A stretch of DNA of 64,000 nucleotides. Origin: a virus. Shown here piece after piece: positions 50,827-59,000 of the stretch. The notes beneath the pieces were generated by a model. It made no database searches. It saw only the letters and a program-made list of their open reading frames with translations, and was not told where the DNA came from. Each line of letters starts with the position of its first letter. Position 1 is the first letter of the stretch. A program made the position numbers and the translations under genes. The stretch covers positions 62,001-126,000 of IMG/VR virus record IMGVR_UViG_3300009514_000004; one strand, given 5' to 3'.

Positions 50827-52776
50827 ATGAGGCAACCCCTGACACGATTGTGCTCTCCCGAGCAACTTCGACAGTGGTACGAGGTGGAACTGCTCTCGGA
50901 AAATGAGATCGCGCGACGGTTGGGTACCTACCAAGTCAACGTGGGGAGGCTTCGTCGGAAGTACGGAATCGAGACGATCACGAAGACCGAGCGCATTGCT
51001 CGGCAGCTCCCTTCCGACCTGACCTTTGAGCAAGAACAGCTCATTGTAGGGTCGCTTCTGGGAGACGGGTGGATGACCGCTTCTAGCGAGGCGTCTGCGC
51101 GGTTCCATGAGGGTCATGCGATGAAACAGGCTTCCTACACCGACTGGAAAGCCGACCAGCTGAGGCCTTTCACTTCTAAGCGGTACCCCACCACCAAACG
51201 CCAAGGAGGGAGGGAGTACCCTTGCTGGTATTTCGCCACCAAATCGTGCACCGTCCTCCGCCCCTACTACGACCTCTTCTACCCAACCCCTGAGCGGAAA
51301 CGGGTGTTTCCCTCGGACCTCTACAAGAGGATGACCCCTCTTGTCCTGTCTGTCTGGTACATGGACGATGGCAGCGTGACCAAGAGCGGTCACCCCCGCA
51401 TCCATTTCGGTCTCGACCCCCTATCTCTCAAAAGGGCGCTCAGGGCTCTCCGGACATTGGGCCTCACACCCAAGGCTTATGGTGAGGAAGGGGACAAAGC
51501 CATCTGGTTCCCTAAACAGTCGCACGCTTTCTGTCAGCTCATCGAGCCGTATGTCTCGCAGGTTCCCTGTATGGTGTACAAGCTCCCGACAGAGACCCTT
51601 CGGCAGGAAGGCGACAGGAATGCCCGTAAGCTGACCGCGGAGGTCGCCGCGAACCTGTACGACGGGGGTATGTCCACCAAGGAGATCGGTCGCCTCTACG
51701 ACGTGAGTCCAAGTACCGTGAGCCGCCGTCTGTCTAGTGCGGAGGTAGTGAAACGCAGGTCGGGACCGCGGTCCCTCTCGTACACCCAGGAGGCCTCCTC
51801 CTCCCTCCTGGCAGGGTACGACTCCAAGAAATGGTCAGACCTCCCTCCAACCACTCAGGACACCTGGGTCGCGGAGGTTTTGCAGGTCCTGCGTGTCACC
51901 CCTTTTCCGACGACCCCAGCTTTCGATCGGGTGGCAGCTTTGAAAGCTTTGGGGAAAGTAGTCTCTGCTGAGATGCGGTTGGAGGATTCCCGCGTGATGC
52001 CCATCCGCACGGTGGGGATCGGGTGCTGTTCTTCCTACTTCCCCAATCGGTACAAGGGAGCATCCCGAGGTACTCGGACTGCCTACGAGGCGTGGTACAA
52101 CGACCGGGAATTGGAGCGTGCCGTCAGGTTCCAGTTCCGGGTTGGCGATCCTGTGCAGCCTCACCGAGTGCTCCGGGCCGTGACGATGAACTGTCGAACC
52201 CCGTCGGTGTTCCGACCTACCCTGGCCCGGTTCATCTACGACCGGTACTGCCCACCTGGAGGCAAAGTCTGGGATCCCTGTGCTGGGTTCGGAGGCCGTC
52301 TTTTTGGGGCTTGCGCGGCGGGGGTTCAGTACGTCGGTACGGATGTCGACCAGGAGACCGTGACTGGGAACCTACGGTTAGCTGAGGCTTTGGGATATCT
52401 AGCTGAGGTGCACCTGTGCCCCGCCGAGGAGTTCGACGCCCCTGAAGTCGATCTGGTGTTTACGTCGTCGCCGTATTTCAACCGAGAGCTGTACTCTCAC
52501 GGGGCCAACCAATCCTGGGTGCGGCACGGGGACGATTTTGAGTCCTGGGTTGAGGGGTTCCTCCGCCCGGTGATACGGAAGGCTTACCAGGTGAGCCCTC
52601 GTCTGGTGCTCAACGTGAGTGACATCCGCGTGGGAAAGGTTGTCGTTCCCCTGGAGGAGACCACCGTGCGGGTGGCTCTCGAGGAGGGGTTCCAGCTTGA
52701 GGAGACTTTGTACATGCCGCTCCCTAAACTGAACCGGACCGACCCCAAAGAGCCTTTTCTGGTTTTCAGTCGCTGA
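50827..52776 (+). CDS. HTH - LAGLIDADG endonuclease - DNA methyltransferase fusion
   Basis: 649 aa. Residues 10-50 form a helix-turn-helix (SENEIARRLGTYQVNVGRL); 70-250 a LAGLIDADG domain with LIVGSLLGDGWM (72-82) and LSVWYMDDGSV (174-183); 270-305 a second HTH (MSTKEIGRLYDVSPSTVSRR); 330-649 a SAM-dependent DNA methyltransferase with motif I VWDPCAGFGG (481-490) and catalytic TSSPYF (546-551), an N4/N6 amino-MTase signature with Ser for the first Pro. The gene uses more T-ending codons than its neighbours and sits behind a terminator with its own promoter, suggesting recent arrival as a homing element that modifies DNA. No intein splice residues bound the endonuclease. Confidence 0.8.
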   Translation: MRQPLTRLCSPEQLRQWYEVELLSENEIARRLGTYQVNVGRLRRKYGIETITKTERIARQLPSDLTFEQEQLIVGSLLGDGWMTASSEASARFHEGHAMKQASYTDWKADQLRPFTSKRYPTTKRQGGREYPCWYFATKSCTVLRPYYDLFYPTPERKRVFPSDLYKRMTPLVLSVWYMDDGSVTKSGHPRIHFGLDPLSLKRALRALRTLGLTPKAYGEEGDKAIWFPKQSHAFCQLIEPYVSQVPCMVYKLPTETLRQEGDRNARKLTAEVAANLYDGGMSTKEIGRLYDVSPSTVSRRLSSAEVVKRRSGPRSLSYTQEASSSLLAGYDSKKWSDLPPTTQDTWVAEVLQVLRVTPFPTTPAFDRVAALKALGKVVSAEMRLEDSRVMPIRTVGIGCCSSYFPNRYKGASRGTRTAYEAWYNDRELERAVRFQFRVGDPVQPHRVLRAVTMNCRTPSVFRPTLARFIYDRYCPPGGKVWDPCAGFGGRLFGACAAGVQYVGTDVDQETVTGNLRLAEALGYLAEVHLCPAEEFDAPEVDLVFTSSPYFNRELYSHGANQSWVRHGDDFESWVEGFLRPVIRKAYQVSPRLVLNVSDIRVGKVVVPLEETTVRVALEEGFQLEETLYMPLPKLNRTDPKEPFLVFSR

Positions 52777-52800
52777 TCACATCAGCCGGCGCCTGGACGA

Positions 52801-52808
52801 ATGGGGTA
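52801..52808 (+). promoter_or_regulatory. ATGGGGTA box, putative promoter element
   Basis: Member of the GGGGTA family, 24 bases after the fusion gene and 25 bases before the next ATG. Confidence 0.35.
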
Positions 52809-52833
52809 TCGCGTAACGCACAAGAGGTGCCCG

Positions 52834-53244
52834 ATGGATGATTTCGGGATCGGCTCGGGAGATGACCACGTCCAAGTCCAAAGGGGACCCACCGACGACG
52901 AGCCTCCCTACTACATCTTCTCGGATGAGTTTGGGGCTGCGCGGGAAGCACTGATGTACCTAGCCGAAGGGGGTCAGGAGGTGATGCACATCACCGATGG
53001 AGGCGGTGGGTTTGCGGCCGAAGTTCGCGAGGGTCGCATCCAGGTGCAGGAGGGCTACTTCGGTCTGTTCGAGTTCGACTTGCAGGATCTCGACATCTGG
53101 TGGGTGCAGATCGGGCACACGATGGTTTTTTCCCTCGAGACTCTCCAAGGGAGGTTGGGTGTCCTTATCCGTAAACCTCCTGAAATTGTCGACAGTTCTT
53201 TGGTTGACGATGACGATTGGGACGCCTCTCTCGACAAAATCTAG
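52834..53244 (+). CDS. Hypothetical protein, 136 aa
   Basis: Not recognised. ATG 52834 has AAGAGGTG upstream and is preferred over 52801, which lies in the promoter-like box. Acidic alpha/beta protein: PPYYIFSDEFGAAREALMYL, EVMHITDGGGGFAAEV, LDIWWVQIGHTMVFSL. The end (VDDDDWDASLDKI) is acidic. The structured-RNA transcription unit starts 20 bases downstream. Confidence 0.68.
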   Translation: MDDFGIGSGDDHVQVQRGPTDDEPPYYIFSDEFGAAREALMYLAEGGQEVMHITDGGGGFAAEVREGRIQVQEGYFGLFEFDLQDLDIWWVQIGHTMVFSLETLQGRLGVLIRKPPEIVDSSLVDDDDWDASLDKI

Positions 53245-53263
53245 AGAAAGCGCGCTTTTCATG

Positions 53264-53292
53264 TTGACGGTCTCGAGGGTCTTCTGTAGAAC
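53264..53292 (+). promoter_or_regulatory. Sigma-70-like promoter of the structured RNA
   Basis: TTGACG (53264-53269), 17-base spacer, TAGAAC (53287-53292). Good match and ideal spacing; predicted start near 53299. No open frame of note follows on this strand. Confidence 0.6.
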
Positions 53293-53298
53293 CCCTCC

Positions 53299-53645
53299 TG
53301 CCTGGACGGGGCACCTCTCGAGAGGGAGGCGCGGCGAGCAGGCTGGCTGGTTCCCGAAAGGGGATCGACTACCCGATCTTTCAGAACGGCGCGATCGAAG
53401 CTCCCACATCACACTGTGGTCGGTGCCAGGTAGAAGGCACACAACTGACCCTATGACGTGTGGGCGCGTCCGAGAGAGCGCACAGCCAAGACCGTTGACG
53501 ACGGGGACGTGAAACACCGGCCCCGAGAGGCAAGCTGAACCGAGAGGGGATTTGCAGCCGAGCCAGCGGAACCCAACGCAGCTCCACAAAAGCACCGCGG
53601 CGGGTGACGAACCTCTGACCTAACAGTCGGGGGTTTCGTCGTTTC
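53299..53645 (+). ncRNA. Candidate structured noncoding RNA, about 350 nt
   Basis: No convincing coding frame occupies this stretch on either strand. It contains a 12-base palindrome (CCTCTCGAGAGG, 53314-53325), a 7-base-pair stem capped by a GAAA tetraloop (53349-53366), CCACA/TGTGG (53404-53419), GTGCC/GGCAC (53423-53440), further short stems to about 53605, and ends with a terminator. A promoter lies just upstream. I do not recognise tmRNA, RNase P, SRP, 6S, group I or group II core motifs. It may be a large phage RNA of unknown class. Structure was read by eye; no folding energy or covariation was computed. Confidence 0.55.
53610..53645 (+). terminator. Intrinsic terminator of the structured RNA
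   Basis: Stem AACCTCTGAC / GTCGGGGGTT (10 pairs including G-T pairs, loop CTAACA, 53610-53635) followed by TCGTCGTTTCT. The 3' arm copies that of the capsid terminator. Confidence 0.72.
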
Positions 53646-53717
53646 TGGGGCCCGTGGTCCTAACTTGGGTCCGGGCGGGCAGGAGGAGGTCCAACTTGTG
53701 GCCTCCTCCCAACGCCT

Positions 53718-54098
53718 TTAGCGGTTGCACGCTGTGCAGGGGACGTACTCAGGCTCCGGGCGGACGCGGAACAGGGTCACGATGCCCGAGTGGGACTCGT
53801 TGTCGCCTTCGAAGTTGGCCTGGAAGCACCCCGGCTGAGGAGCGGGGGCACGCTCCGGTCGGTAGATGTCGATGTAGTACCCACCACCATCGCTGAGAGT
53901 CACGCCGTCCAGGTCATCGTCGTCGAGACGTGGGAAAGCGTCCAGGGGAGCCGTCCCTTCCATGGGGGCGTCGTCGCCGTCCCTGGTGAACGCGTAGAAT
54001 ATCTCCTCGCCATCCAGCTTCCGAAGCTGGTTGAAGGTGAGGGCCGGTCCGTACCGGCGGTCACGCCCTGTGGCCTTGTCGTATTCTTGCTGGCTCAT
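53718..54098 (-). CDS. Hypothetical protein, 126 aa
   Basis: Minus-strand gene in the accessory island. ATG at 54098 has AAGGAG 8 bases upstream. The protein starts SQQEYDKATGRDRRYGPAL, has an acidic middle (DAFPRLDDDDLDGVTLSDGG), a YYIDIYRPER strand and a C-terminal pair of cysteines (PCTACNR). Driven from the bidirectional module at 54128. Function unknown; a host-takeover or defence role is possible from context alone. Confidence 0.72.
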   Translation of the reverse strand: MSQQEYDKATGRDRRYGPALTFNQLRKLDGEEIFYAFTRDGDDAPMEGTAPLDAFPRLDDDDLDGVTLSDGGGYYIDIYRPERAPAPQPGCFQANFEGDNESHSGIVTLFRVRPEPEYVPCTACNR

Positions 54099-54127
54099 GT
54101 AATGCTCCTTGCGGTTGAGGTTACACC

Positions 54128-54180
54128 CTCTCTACGAAGGTGTCCGGAGAGCTAAGCAAAATTCGGTGGTCTCTCTATAC
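54128..54180. promoter_or_regulatory. Bidirectional promoter module A
   Basis: CTCTCTACGA (54128-54137) and CTAAGCAA (54152-54159) in the same spacing as module B at 55977. Leftward, the complement reads TTGCTTAG, 14 bases, TCGTAGAGAG, suiting a -35/-10 pair for the 53718 gene. Rightward, TCTCTATACC follows before the 54213 gene. Confidence 0.55.
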
Positions 54181-54212
54181 CTCCGGTCCAGTAGACGGAC
54201 TGGAGAACCTGC

Positions 54213-54956
54213 ATGAGCGACCACGACAACGACCTCCGAAAGGCCATTCAGAAGCTCGCGTGCGAGAACCCCGACGCACGGAAGCATCTGGTGCCGATCT
54301 TGCGTCGTACGGCGCGTTACGACCTGTCTCGCACCAACTGGAGCGGAGAGGTCAAGGGATCCAAGGTCCGGATCCGGTGGAACCGCGACAGCCTCCTGAT
54401 CGAGGAGCTGCCGGGCAAGCCCTTCAAACGCAAGCTCAAGCAGACGATCTTCCTCCTGGGCCGGGCCATGCCAGGCTACGACGTCCCCAGCGCGTTCATC
54501 ATGGACAACCTCCTTCGGGACGCCAAGTTCTCCTCGAGCATGGACCACGGCAAGGCCGTCAAGGCTTTCGAGAAGGCGCTCCAGGAGGCCAAGAAGGTCT
54601 CCAAGGACATCATGCCCGACTGGATGGCCAAGGCCGTCGACAACCTCGCGGAGACCGACGACGTCTTCTACCTGGAGGTCGAGCCGGCCGACTCCGAGCC
54701 GATGACGGTCGAGGCCAAGGACTTCTCCGTCCACGCCGCCTGGGGCCGGTTCAAGGCCTACAGCCCCAGAGGCATCGACCCCCAAGAGGGCATGGGAGAC
54801 TTCATCCAGTCGAAGTCTCCGAAGTCGGCGCGGAAGTTCTTCAAGATGGCCAAGGCCAAGCCGGACCTCCTCAAGAGGACCTCCTGGTCGGACTTCATGA
54901 AGTGGCTCGGCGACAACAAGATCGCCTACGACTACGTCGGGAGCGTCTGGCGCTAG
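54213..54956 (+). CDS. Leader-bearing hypothetical protein, 247 aa
   Basis: Residues 7-30 are the shared leader (LRKAIQKLACENP then DARKHLVPILR), here far from the other three copies and in the accessory island. The body is basic early (SKVRIRWNRDSLLIEELPGK, KRKLKQTIFLLGRAMPGY) and ends FMKWLGDNKIAYDYVG, similar to the end of the 27885 product. Its TAG stop and that of the convergent gene at 54953 share one CTAG. Expressed from module A. Function unknown. Confidence 0.75.
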   Translation: MSDHDNDLRKAIQKLACENPDARKHLVPILRRTARYDLSRTNWSGEVKGSKVRIRWNRDSLLIEELPGKPFKRKLKQTIFLLGRAMPGYDVPSAFIMDNLLRDAKFSSSMDHGKAVKAFEKALQEAKKVSKDIMPDWMAKAVDNLAETDDVFYLEVEPADSEPMTVEAKDFSVHAAWGRFKAYSPRGIDPQEGMGDFIQSKSPKSARKFFKMAKAKPDLLKRTSWSDFMKWLGDNKIAYDYVGSVWR

Positions 54957-55225
54957 ACCTTCTCGAAACTGTTGGCCCAGGCGAACCACCCGATTGACCT
55001 GGGGCCGTCGAGGCCGGTGTGCTCACGCTTGAAACAGGCGATCCTGGGACCCCCACCCCGAGGACCAGTCTTCAGCTTGAACGCGGTCCCGACCCAGCCC
55101 CGGCTGGTCTTGACCCGTCCGACATTCTCAGCTGCCCAGGCGTTCACAACGGCGGCCTTGATGGCCTCGGACACGGTGAAGTCGCCGCTTTCCACGCGAC
55201 GTTTGATGACCGACAGTACGCTCAT
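54953..55225 (-). CDS. Hypothetical protein, 90 aa
   Basis: Last of four minus-strand genes. ATG 55225 follows GGGAG and overlaps the stop of its upstream neighbour. Contains a helix (DFTVSEAIKAAVVNAWAAE) and a basic beta stretch (RGWVGTAFKLKTGPRGGGP, RIACFKREHTG). Convergent with 54213, stops overlapping in CTAG. Not recognised. Confidence 0.68.
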   Translation of the reverse strand: MSVLSVIKRRVESGDFTVSEAIKAAVVNAWAAENVGRVKTSRGWVGTAFKLKTGPRGGGPRIACFKREHTGLDGPRSIGWFAWANSFEKV

Positions 55226-55563
55226 GTGGACCACTCCCGGATTTCCGTCTTGGTGAGATCCGACCGGCGCGCGAAGAACTCGCGGTTTTTTGGGTCCTGA
55301 GCCGCCCACTTCTTGCCCACCCCGACCGCGAAGGCTTTGGTGAACTCGCCGCTCAGGATGAGCTTGCGGCCATCGAGGCCGGTGGCTGACCGGACGTTCC
55401 AACCACTCGAGCATTTGACCAGCTCCGCGGATTCGCGACCCGCGCAGAACTGGTCTTTCTGGATGTCGGTGAGCGCGTCGCCGGCGTTGGCTCGCCTGAG
55501 CATTTCCTTGTCCCACCTGGAGGGATCACCCCCGAGGAGGACGAAGCCTTCTTTGTTGAGCAT
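55222..55563 (-). CDS. Hypothetical protein, 113 aa
   Basis: ATG 55563 follows TAGGGAGACC. Sequence includes KEGFVLLGGDPSRWDKEML, TDIQKDQFCAGRESAELVKC and SGEFTKAFAVGVGKKWAAQ. Two cysteines but no clear zinc site. Part of the minus operon from module B. Not recognised. Confidence 0.68.
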   Translation of the reverse strand: MLNKEGFVLLGGDPSRWDKEMLRRANAGDALTDIQKDQFCAGRESAELVKCSSGWNVRSATGLDGRKLILSGEFTKAFAVGVGKKWAAQDPKNREFFARRSDLTKTEIREWST

Positions 55564-55574
55564 CTGTGGTCTCC

Positions 55575-55781
55575 CTACTGGAAGATGCTGAGGTCTTCGG
55601 CGGCGCCGCGGGCCTCTCGATAGTTGCGGTCGTAGCGATCACCCTCGACGGGCTCGCCGGTGACCTGCTCCTGGATGAAGTCCAGGAGGCCGCGGAGGGC
55701 CCACGCCTCGTCGATCTCGCCGTTGTCGGCTTTGCGGCTGAGGGCTTTGTCGATGGTGTCGAACGCTTGCTCGAGGGTCAT
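55575..55781 (-). CDS. Hypothetical protein, 68 aa
   Basis: ATG 55781 chosen for CCGGAGC upstream; longer in-frame versions lack a site and would overlap its neighbour. Helical: TLEQAFDTIDKALSRKADNG, WALRGLLDFIQEQVTGE, ending DRNYREARGAAEDLSIFQ. Starts 2 bases after the preceding stop. Not recognised. Confidence 0.65.
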   Translation of the reverse strand: MTLEQAFDTIDKALSRKADNGEIDEAWALRGLLDFIQEQVTGEPVEGDRYDRNYREARGAAEDLSIFQ

Positions 55782-55783
55782 GA

Positions 55784-55957
55784 TCAGCTCCGGTTGTAGT
55801 CGAGGCGGGCGGCGCGGCAAGCCTTCTTGCCGCGATGGCGGCACTTGGTCTCGATGGCTTTCTCTTGGCGGTTCGGGGAGCGTCGGGATGCGTGACCGTG
55901 ACGTACGACCCACGTCTTGTCCGAGCTATGTCCTTGTGACTTGCGACCGACCTGCAT
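55784..55957 (-). CDS. Small basic protein, 57 aa
   Basis: First gene of the minus operon, ATG 55957 after CCAGGAGGCGT. Highly basic, with KTWVVRHGHASRRSPNRQEK and CRHRGKKACRAARLD; two Cys and several His could bind a metal or nucleic acid. Expressed from module B. Function unknown. Confidence 0.65.
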   Translation of the reverse strand: MQVGRKSQGHSSDKTWVVRHGHASRRSPNRQEKAIETKCRHRGKKACRAARLDYNRS

Positions 55958-55976
55958 ATACGCCTCCTGGTTCGCT

Positions 55977-56032
55977 CTCTCTACGAGGAACGGCGGGATT
56001 CTAAGCAATGCTCTTTCGGTTTCGAGTCTATG
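55977..56032. promoter_or_regulatory. Bidirectional promoter module B
   Basis: CTCTCTACGA (55977-55986) and CTAAGCAA (56001-56008), exactly as far apart as in module A. Leftward it drives the four minus-strand genes; rightward AGTCTATGTCCTCC precedes the giant fibre, whose ribosome site AGGAGG is at 56048. Confidence 0.55.
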
Positions 56033-56058
56033 TCCTCCCCCTGTAGTAGGAGGTCAAG

Positions 56059-59000
56059 GTGGCCAAAGACCGAGAAGTGACGCTAGAAAACGGGGTTCCG
56101 ACTTACCGGACCACGTCGGACAACATCGAAGACTTCAACAACGCCTCCGGTCAGGTGGCGGTCAACGATGCTGTCTACCTGTCCTCCGACGACACGGTGT
56201 CCAAGGCGATCAACACGGACACCACCCAGGAGGTCATCGGACTCGTTTTCGAGACGCCGACGGCGACGACGTGCCGGGTGCTCACCTGGGGCATCATCTT
56301 CGATTTCGACACGGGGATGACCGTCAACGACCGCTACTACCTCGGCGGCACGGCGGGTGAGCTGACTACGACGAAACCGACCGGCGGCGGAACCTTCGCA
56401 CAGGTTGTCGGCATCGCCGTCAACGGGACCGATCTCCTGGTTGTCCCTCAGGTGGGCATCACCGAGATCGACACCAGTGTCACCCTCGACGACGCCTACG
56501 ACAACGGCCACACCGTCGCCGTCGACGACGGCGCGATGCTCCTGAACCTGACCTACGACGCCTCCCCGAGCGCCGGTGAGGGGTTCACCGGCATCGAAAT
56601 CAACGTCGGTACGGCGGCCGGCGACCTGTCCAACAAGTCGACGGGGTTCGAGTACACCCTCGGCGCCGGAGCCTACACTGCCGAGCAGCGCGGCATCTTG
56701 GTTGATTTCAGCACCGCGACGTCGCTGACCGACGCCGGTGGGAATCCCTCATACGGCATCGAGCTTCTGGGTGAGTCCCAGACGTCTGGAGATTCTGTAG
56801 GTCTCTATGTCGACGCGGGTTGGGACTACGGGATCCGCCTGGTAGAGGACCAGTACATCCAGTTCGGCAGCGACGCGACGGATTTCGGGACTATCCGGTG
56901 GATTGACGCCGCGGGCTGCGTTGCGTTCGAGCTAGACGACAACGCCAATGACGCGTTCCATTTCATCGGCCCCATCGGGATGCTCGGGGATACGTCGGGG
57001 ACACCTTACGGGCTGACGACGTCGGGCTCGGACACGGGGTTCTCCATGTCGGTCATGGCCGACCAGGATGCCTCGAGCATCGCCCTGGCTGGTATCGTCG
57101 TCGACTGGCGTGGCGACAACGCCAGCAACGTCCCTGCGACCGGCTCGAACGGGCCTTCCTACGAGGCCTTGAAGATTCGGGTGTACGCGGACGCCGGCGA
57201 CACGGATGCGACGGCCAACTACTTCGGCGCCCGTATCATCTGCGAGGACGACAGTGGGTCAGCGGTCAAGACAGGCCTGCGGGTCGAGTCTGGCGGTGGC
57301 GGCGACGCCTGGGACCGTGGGATCGAAATCGACCAGGACTTCGCTGGGGGAACAGCGTTCGCTCTCTCGATGGGCGACGACAACGACCTGAAGTTCTACC
57401 ACGACGGGACCGACTCGAAGATCGACAACGGCACCGGCGATCTGGTCCTCGACAACCAGGCCACAGGGTTCATCCACCTTCAGTCGGGCAACGACACCAC
57501 CACGACCGGAACGAAGATCCTCAACAACTCGGGGACTGAGCTGGCGTTCTTCCGTTCCGACGCCAACCACATCTACAACTCGAGCGGGCGCTTCAACGAC
57601 GACTTCTACTTGTACTTCGGCACCGACACCGACTGGCAGTTCCAGTACGCCGACACCGGCAACGCGTTCACGATCGCCAACCCCAACACCCCGGCCAACA
57701 ACGTGGTCGGCAGCCCCTTTACTGTGACCGGACAGGTCGGCGCGGCAGGCGGGAGCGGCAACGCAGGGACCGTGGGGACCACGTTCTCCTGGACGGCGGG
57801 TACGGGTGGTGCTGCTTCAACAGCTGGTGGTGAGACCGCTGGTGTCGGTGGCGACTACTTCAGCTTCGGCGGGACCGGAGGCGCGGCGTCGACCGCGTTC
57901 GCCGGCGCCACGGGCGGTGAGGCCCAGTTCGCCGGCGGCTCTGGTGGTGCTGGTTCCGCGGCGCAGGCGGCTGGCAGTGGTGGTCGGTTCAAGGCCTACG
58001 GTGGAGCTGCGGGCGCTGACGGCGGCGGTGGTGGTGGCACTGGCGGTGCGGTCGAGATCGACGGCGGCACAGGAGTCACCGGCGGTACGGTCCAAATCAA
58101 CGGCGGTCTCGGTGGGACTACCGACGGCGATGTCCAGATCGGTCAGAGCAACACCAACGACATCACCTTGGGCGCCAGCAACGCGACCATCACACAGACA
58201 GGTACGGGTCAGGTTACGTTCGCCGGCAACGTGGATGCGGACGCTGGGCTCGACGTCGAGGGCAACTTCACCCACGCGACCAGTGGGACGGGTGATATCG
58301 ACCGCGCCTGGGATTTCTCTGGGGGTCTGACGAATTCTGCTGGAGAGCTGCTCGTTTCCGGCGGCAACGTCCAGCTGGACGACGACATCCTCTTGAGCTT
58401 CGGTACGAGCGACGACGTCACCATGGAGTGGAACGGCAGTGCCTTGGAGGTACTGCCAGCGGTGGATGACTCGTCTTGGCGGTGGGGTAACGGGACCAAC
58501 TCGTTCGTCATGTTCTGGTTCGGCAATAGCGCCTCGGACACCATGACGTGGGACGCAGCTACTAACAGCCTCACCCTGAGCGACAACGTCGACCTCCACA
58601 TCGGCAACAGCCAAGACCTCACGCTCGTCCACAACACGACCAATTCCGTGGTCACGTCGACGACGGGCGACCTGATCATCGACAACACCAACACCTCTGG
58701 GCAGACCATCGCGCGTCTGGGCACAGATACGAACGCGACGGATTTCGAGGTCCAGAACAACTCAGGCATTGCGCTGATGACGGTCGACGGCGCTGGGGCC
58801 GTGACCATCCCTGGGGACCTGACGGTCAACGGGACGATGACGACGGTCAGCTCCGAGTCCCTGAACATCACCAACAGCCACATCACCCTCAACTCCGACT
58901 ACAACACGGCTTCGGACATCGACGGTTGCTTGGTTGTCATCGTCGCGGGTGAGGGAACCACGGACACCGTAGCGGCGACCGGTTTCGAGTCTCAGGCGAC

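Noticed and set aside
53245-53645. tmRNA, RNase P RNA or group I intron
   Set aside because: None of the diagnostic core sequences is present and there is no interrupted gene around it.
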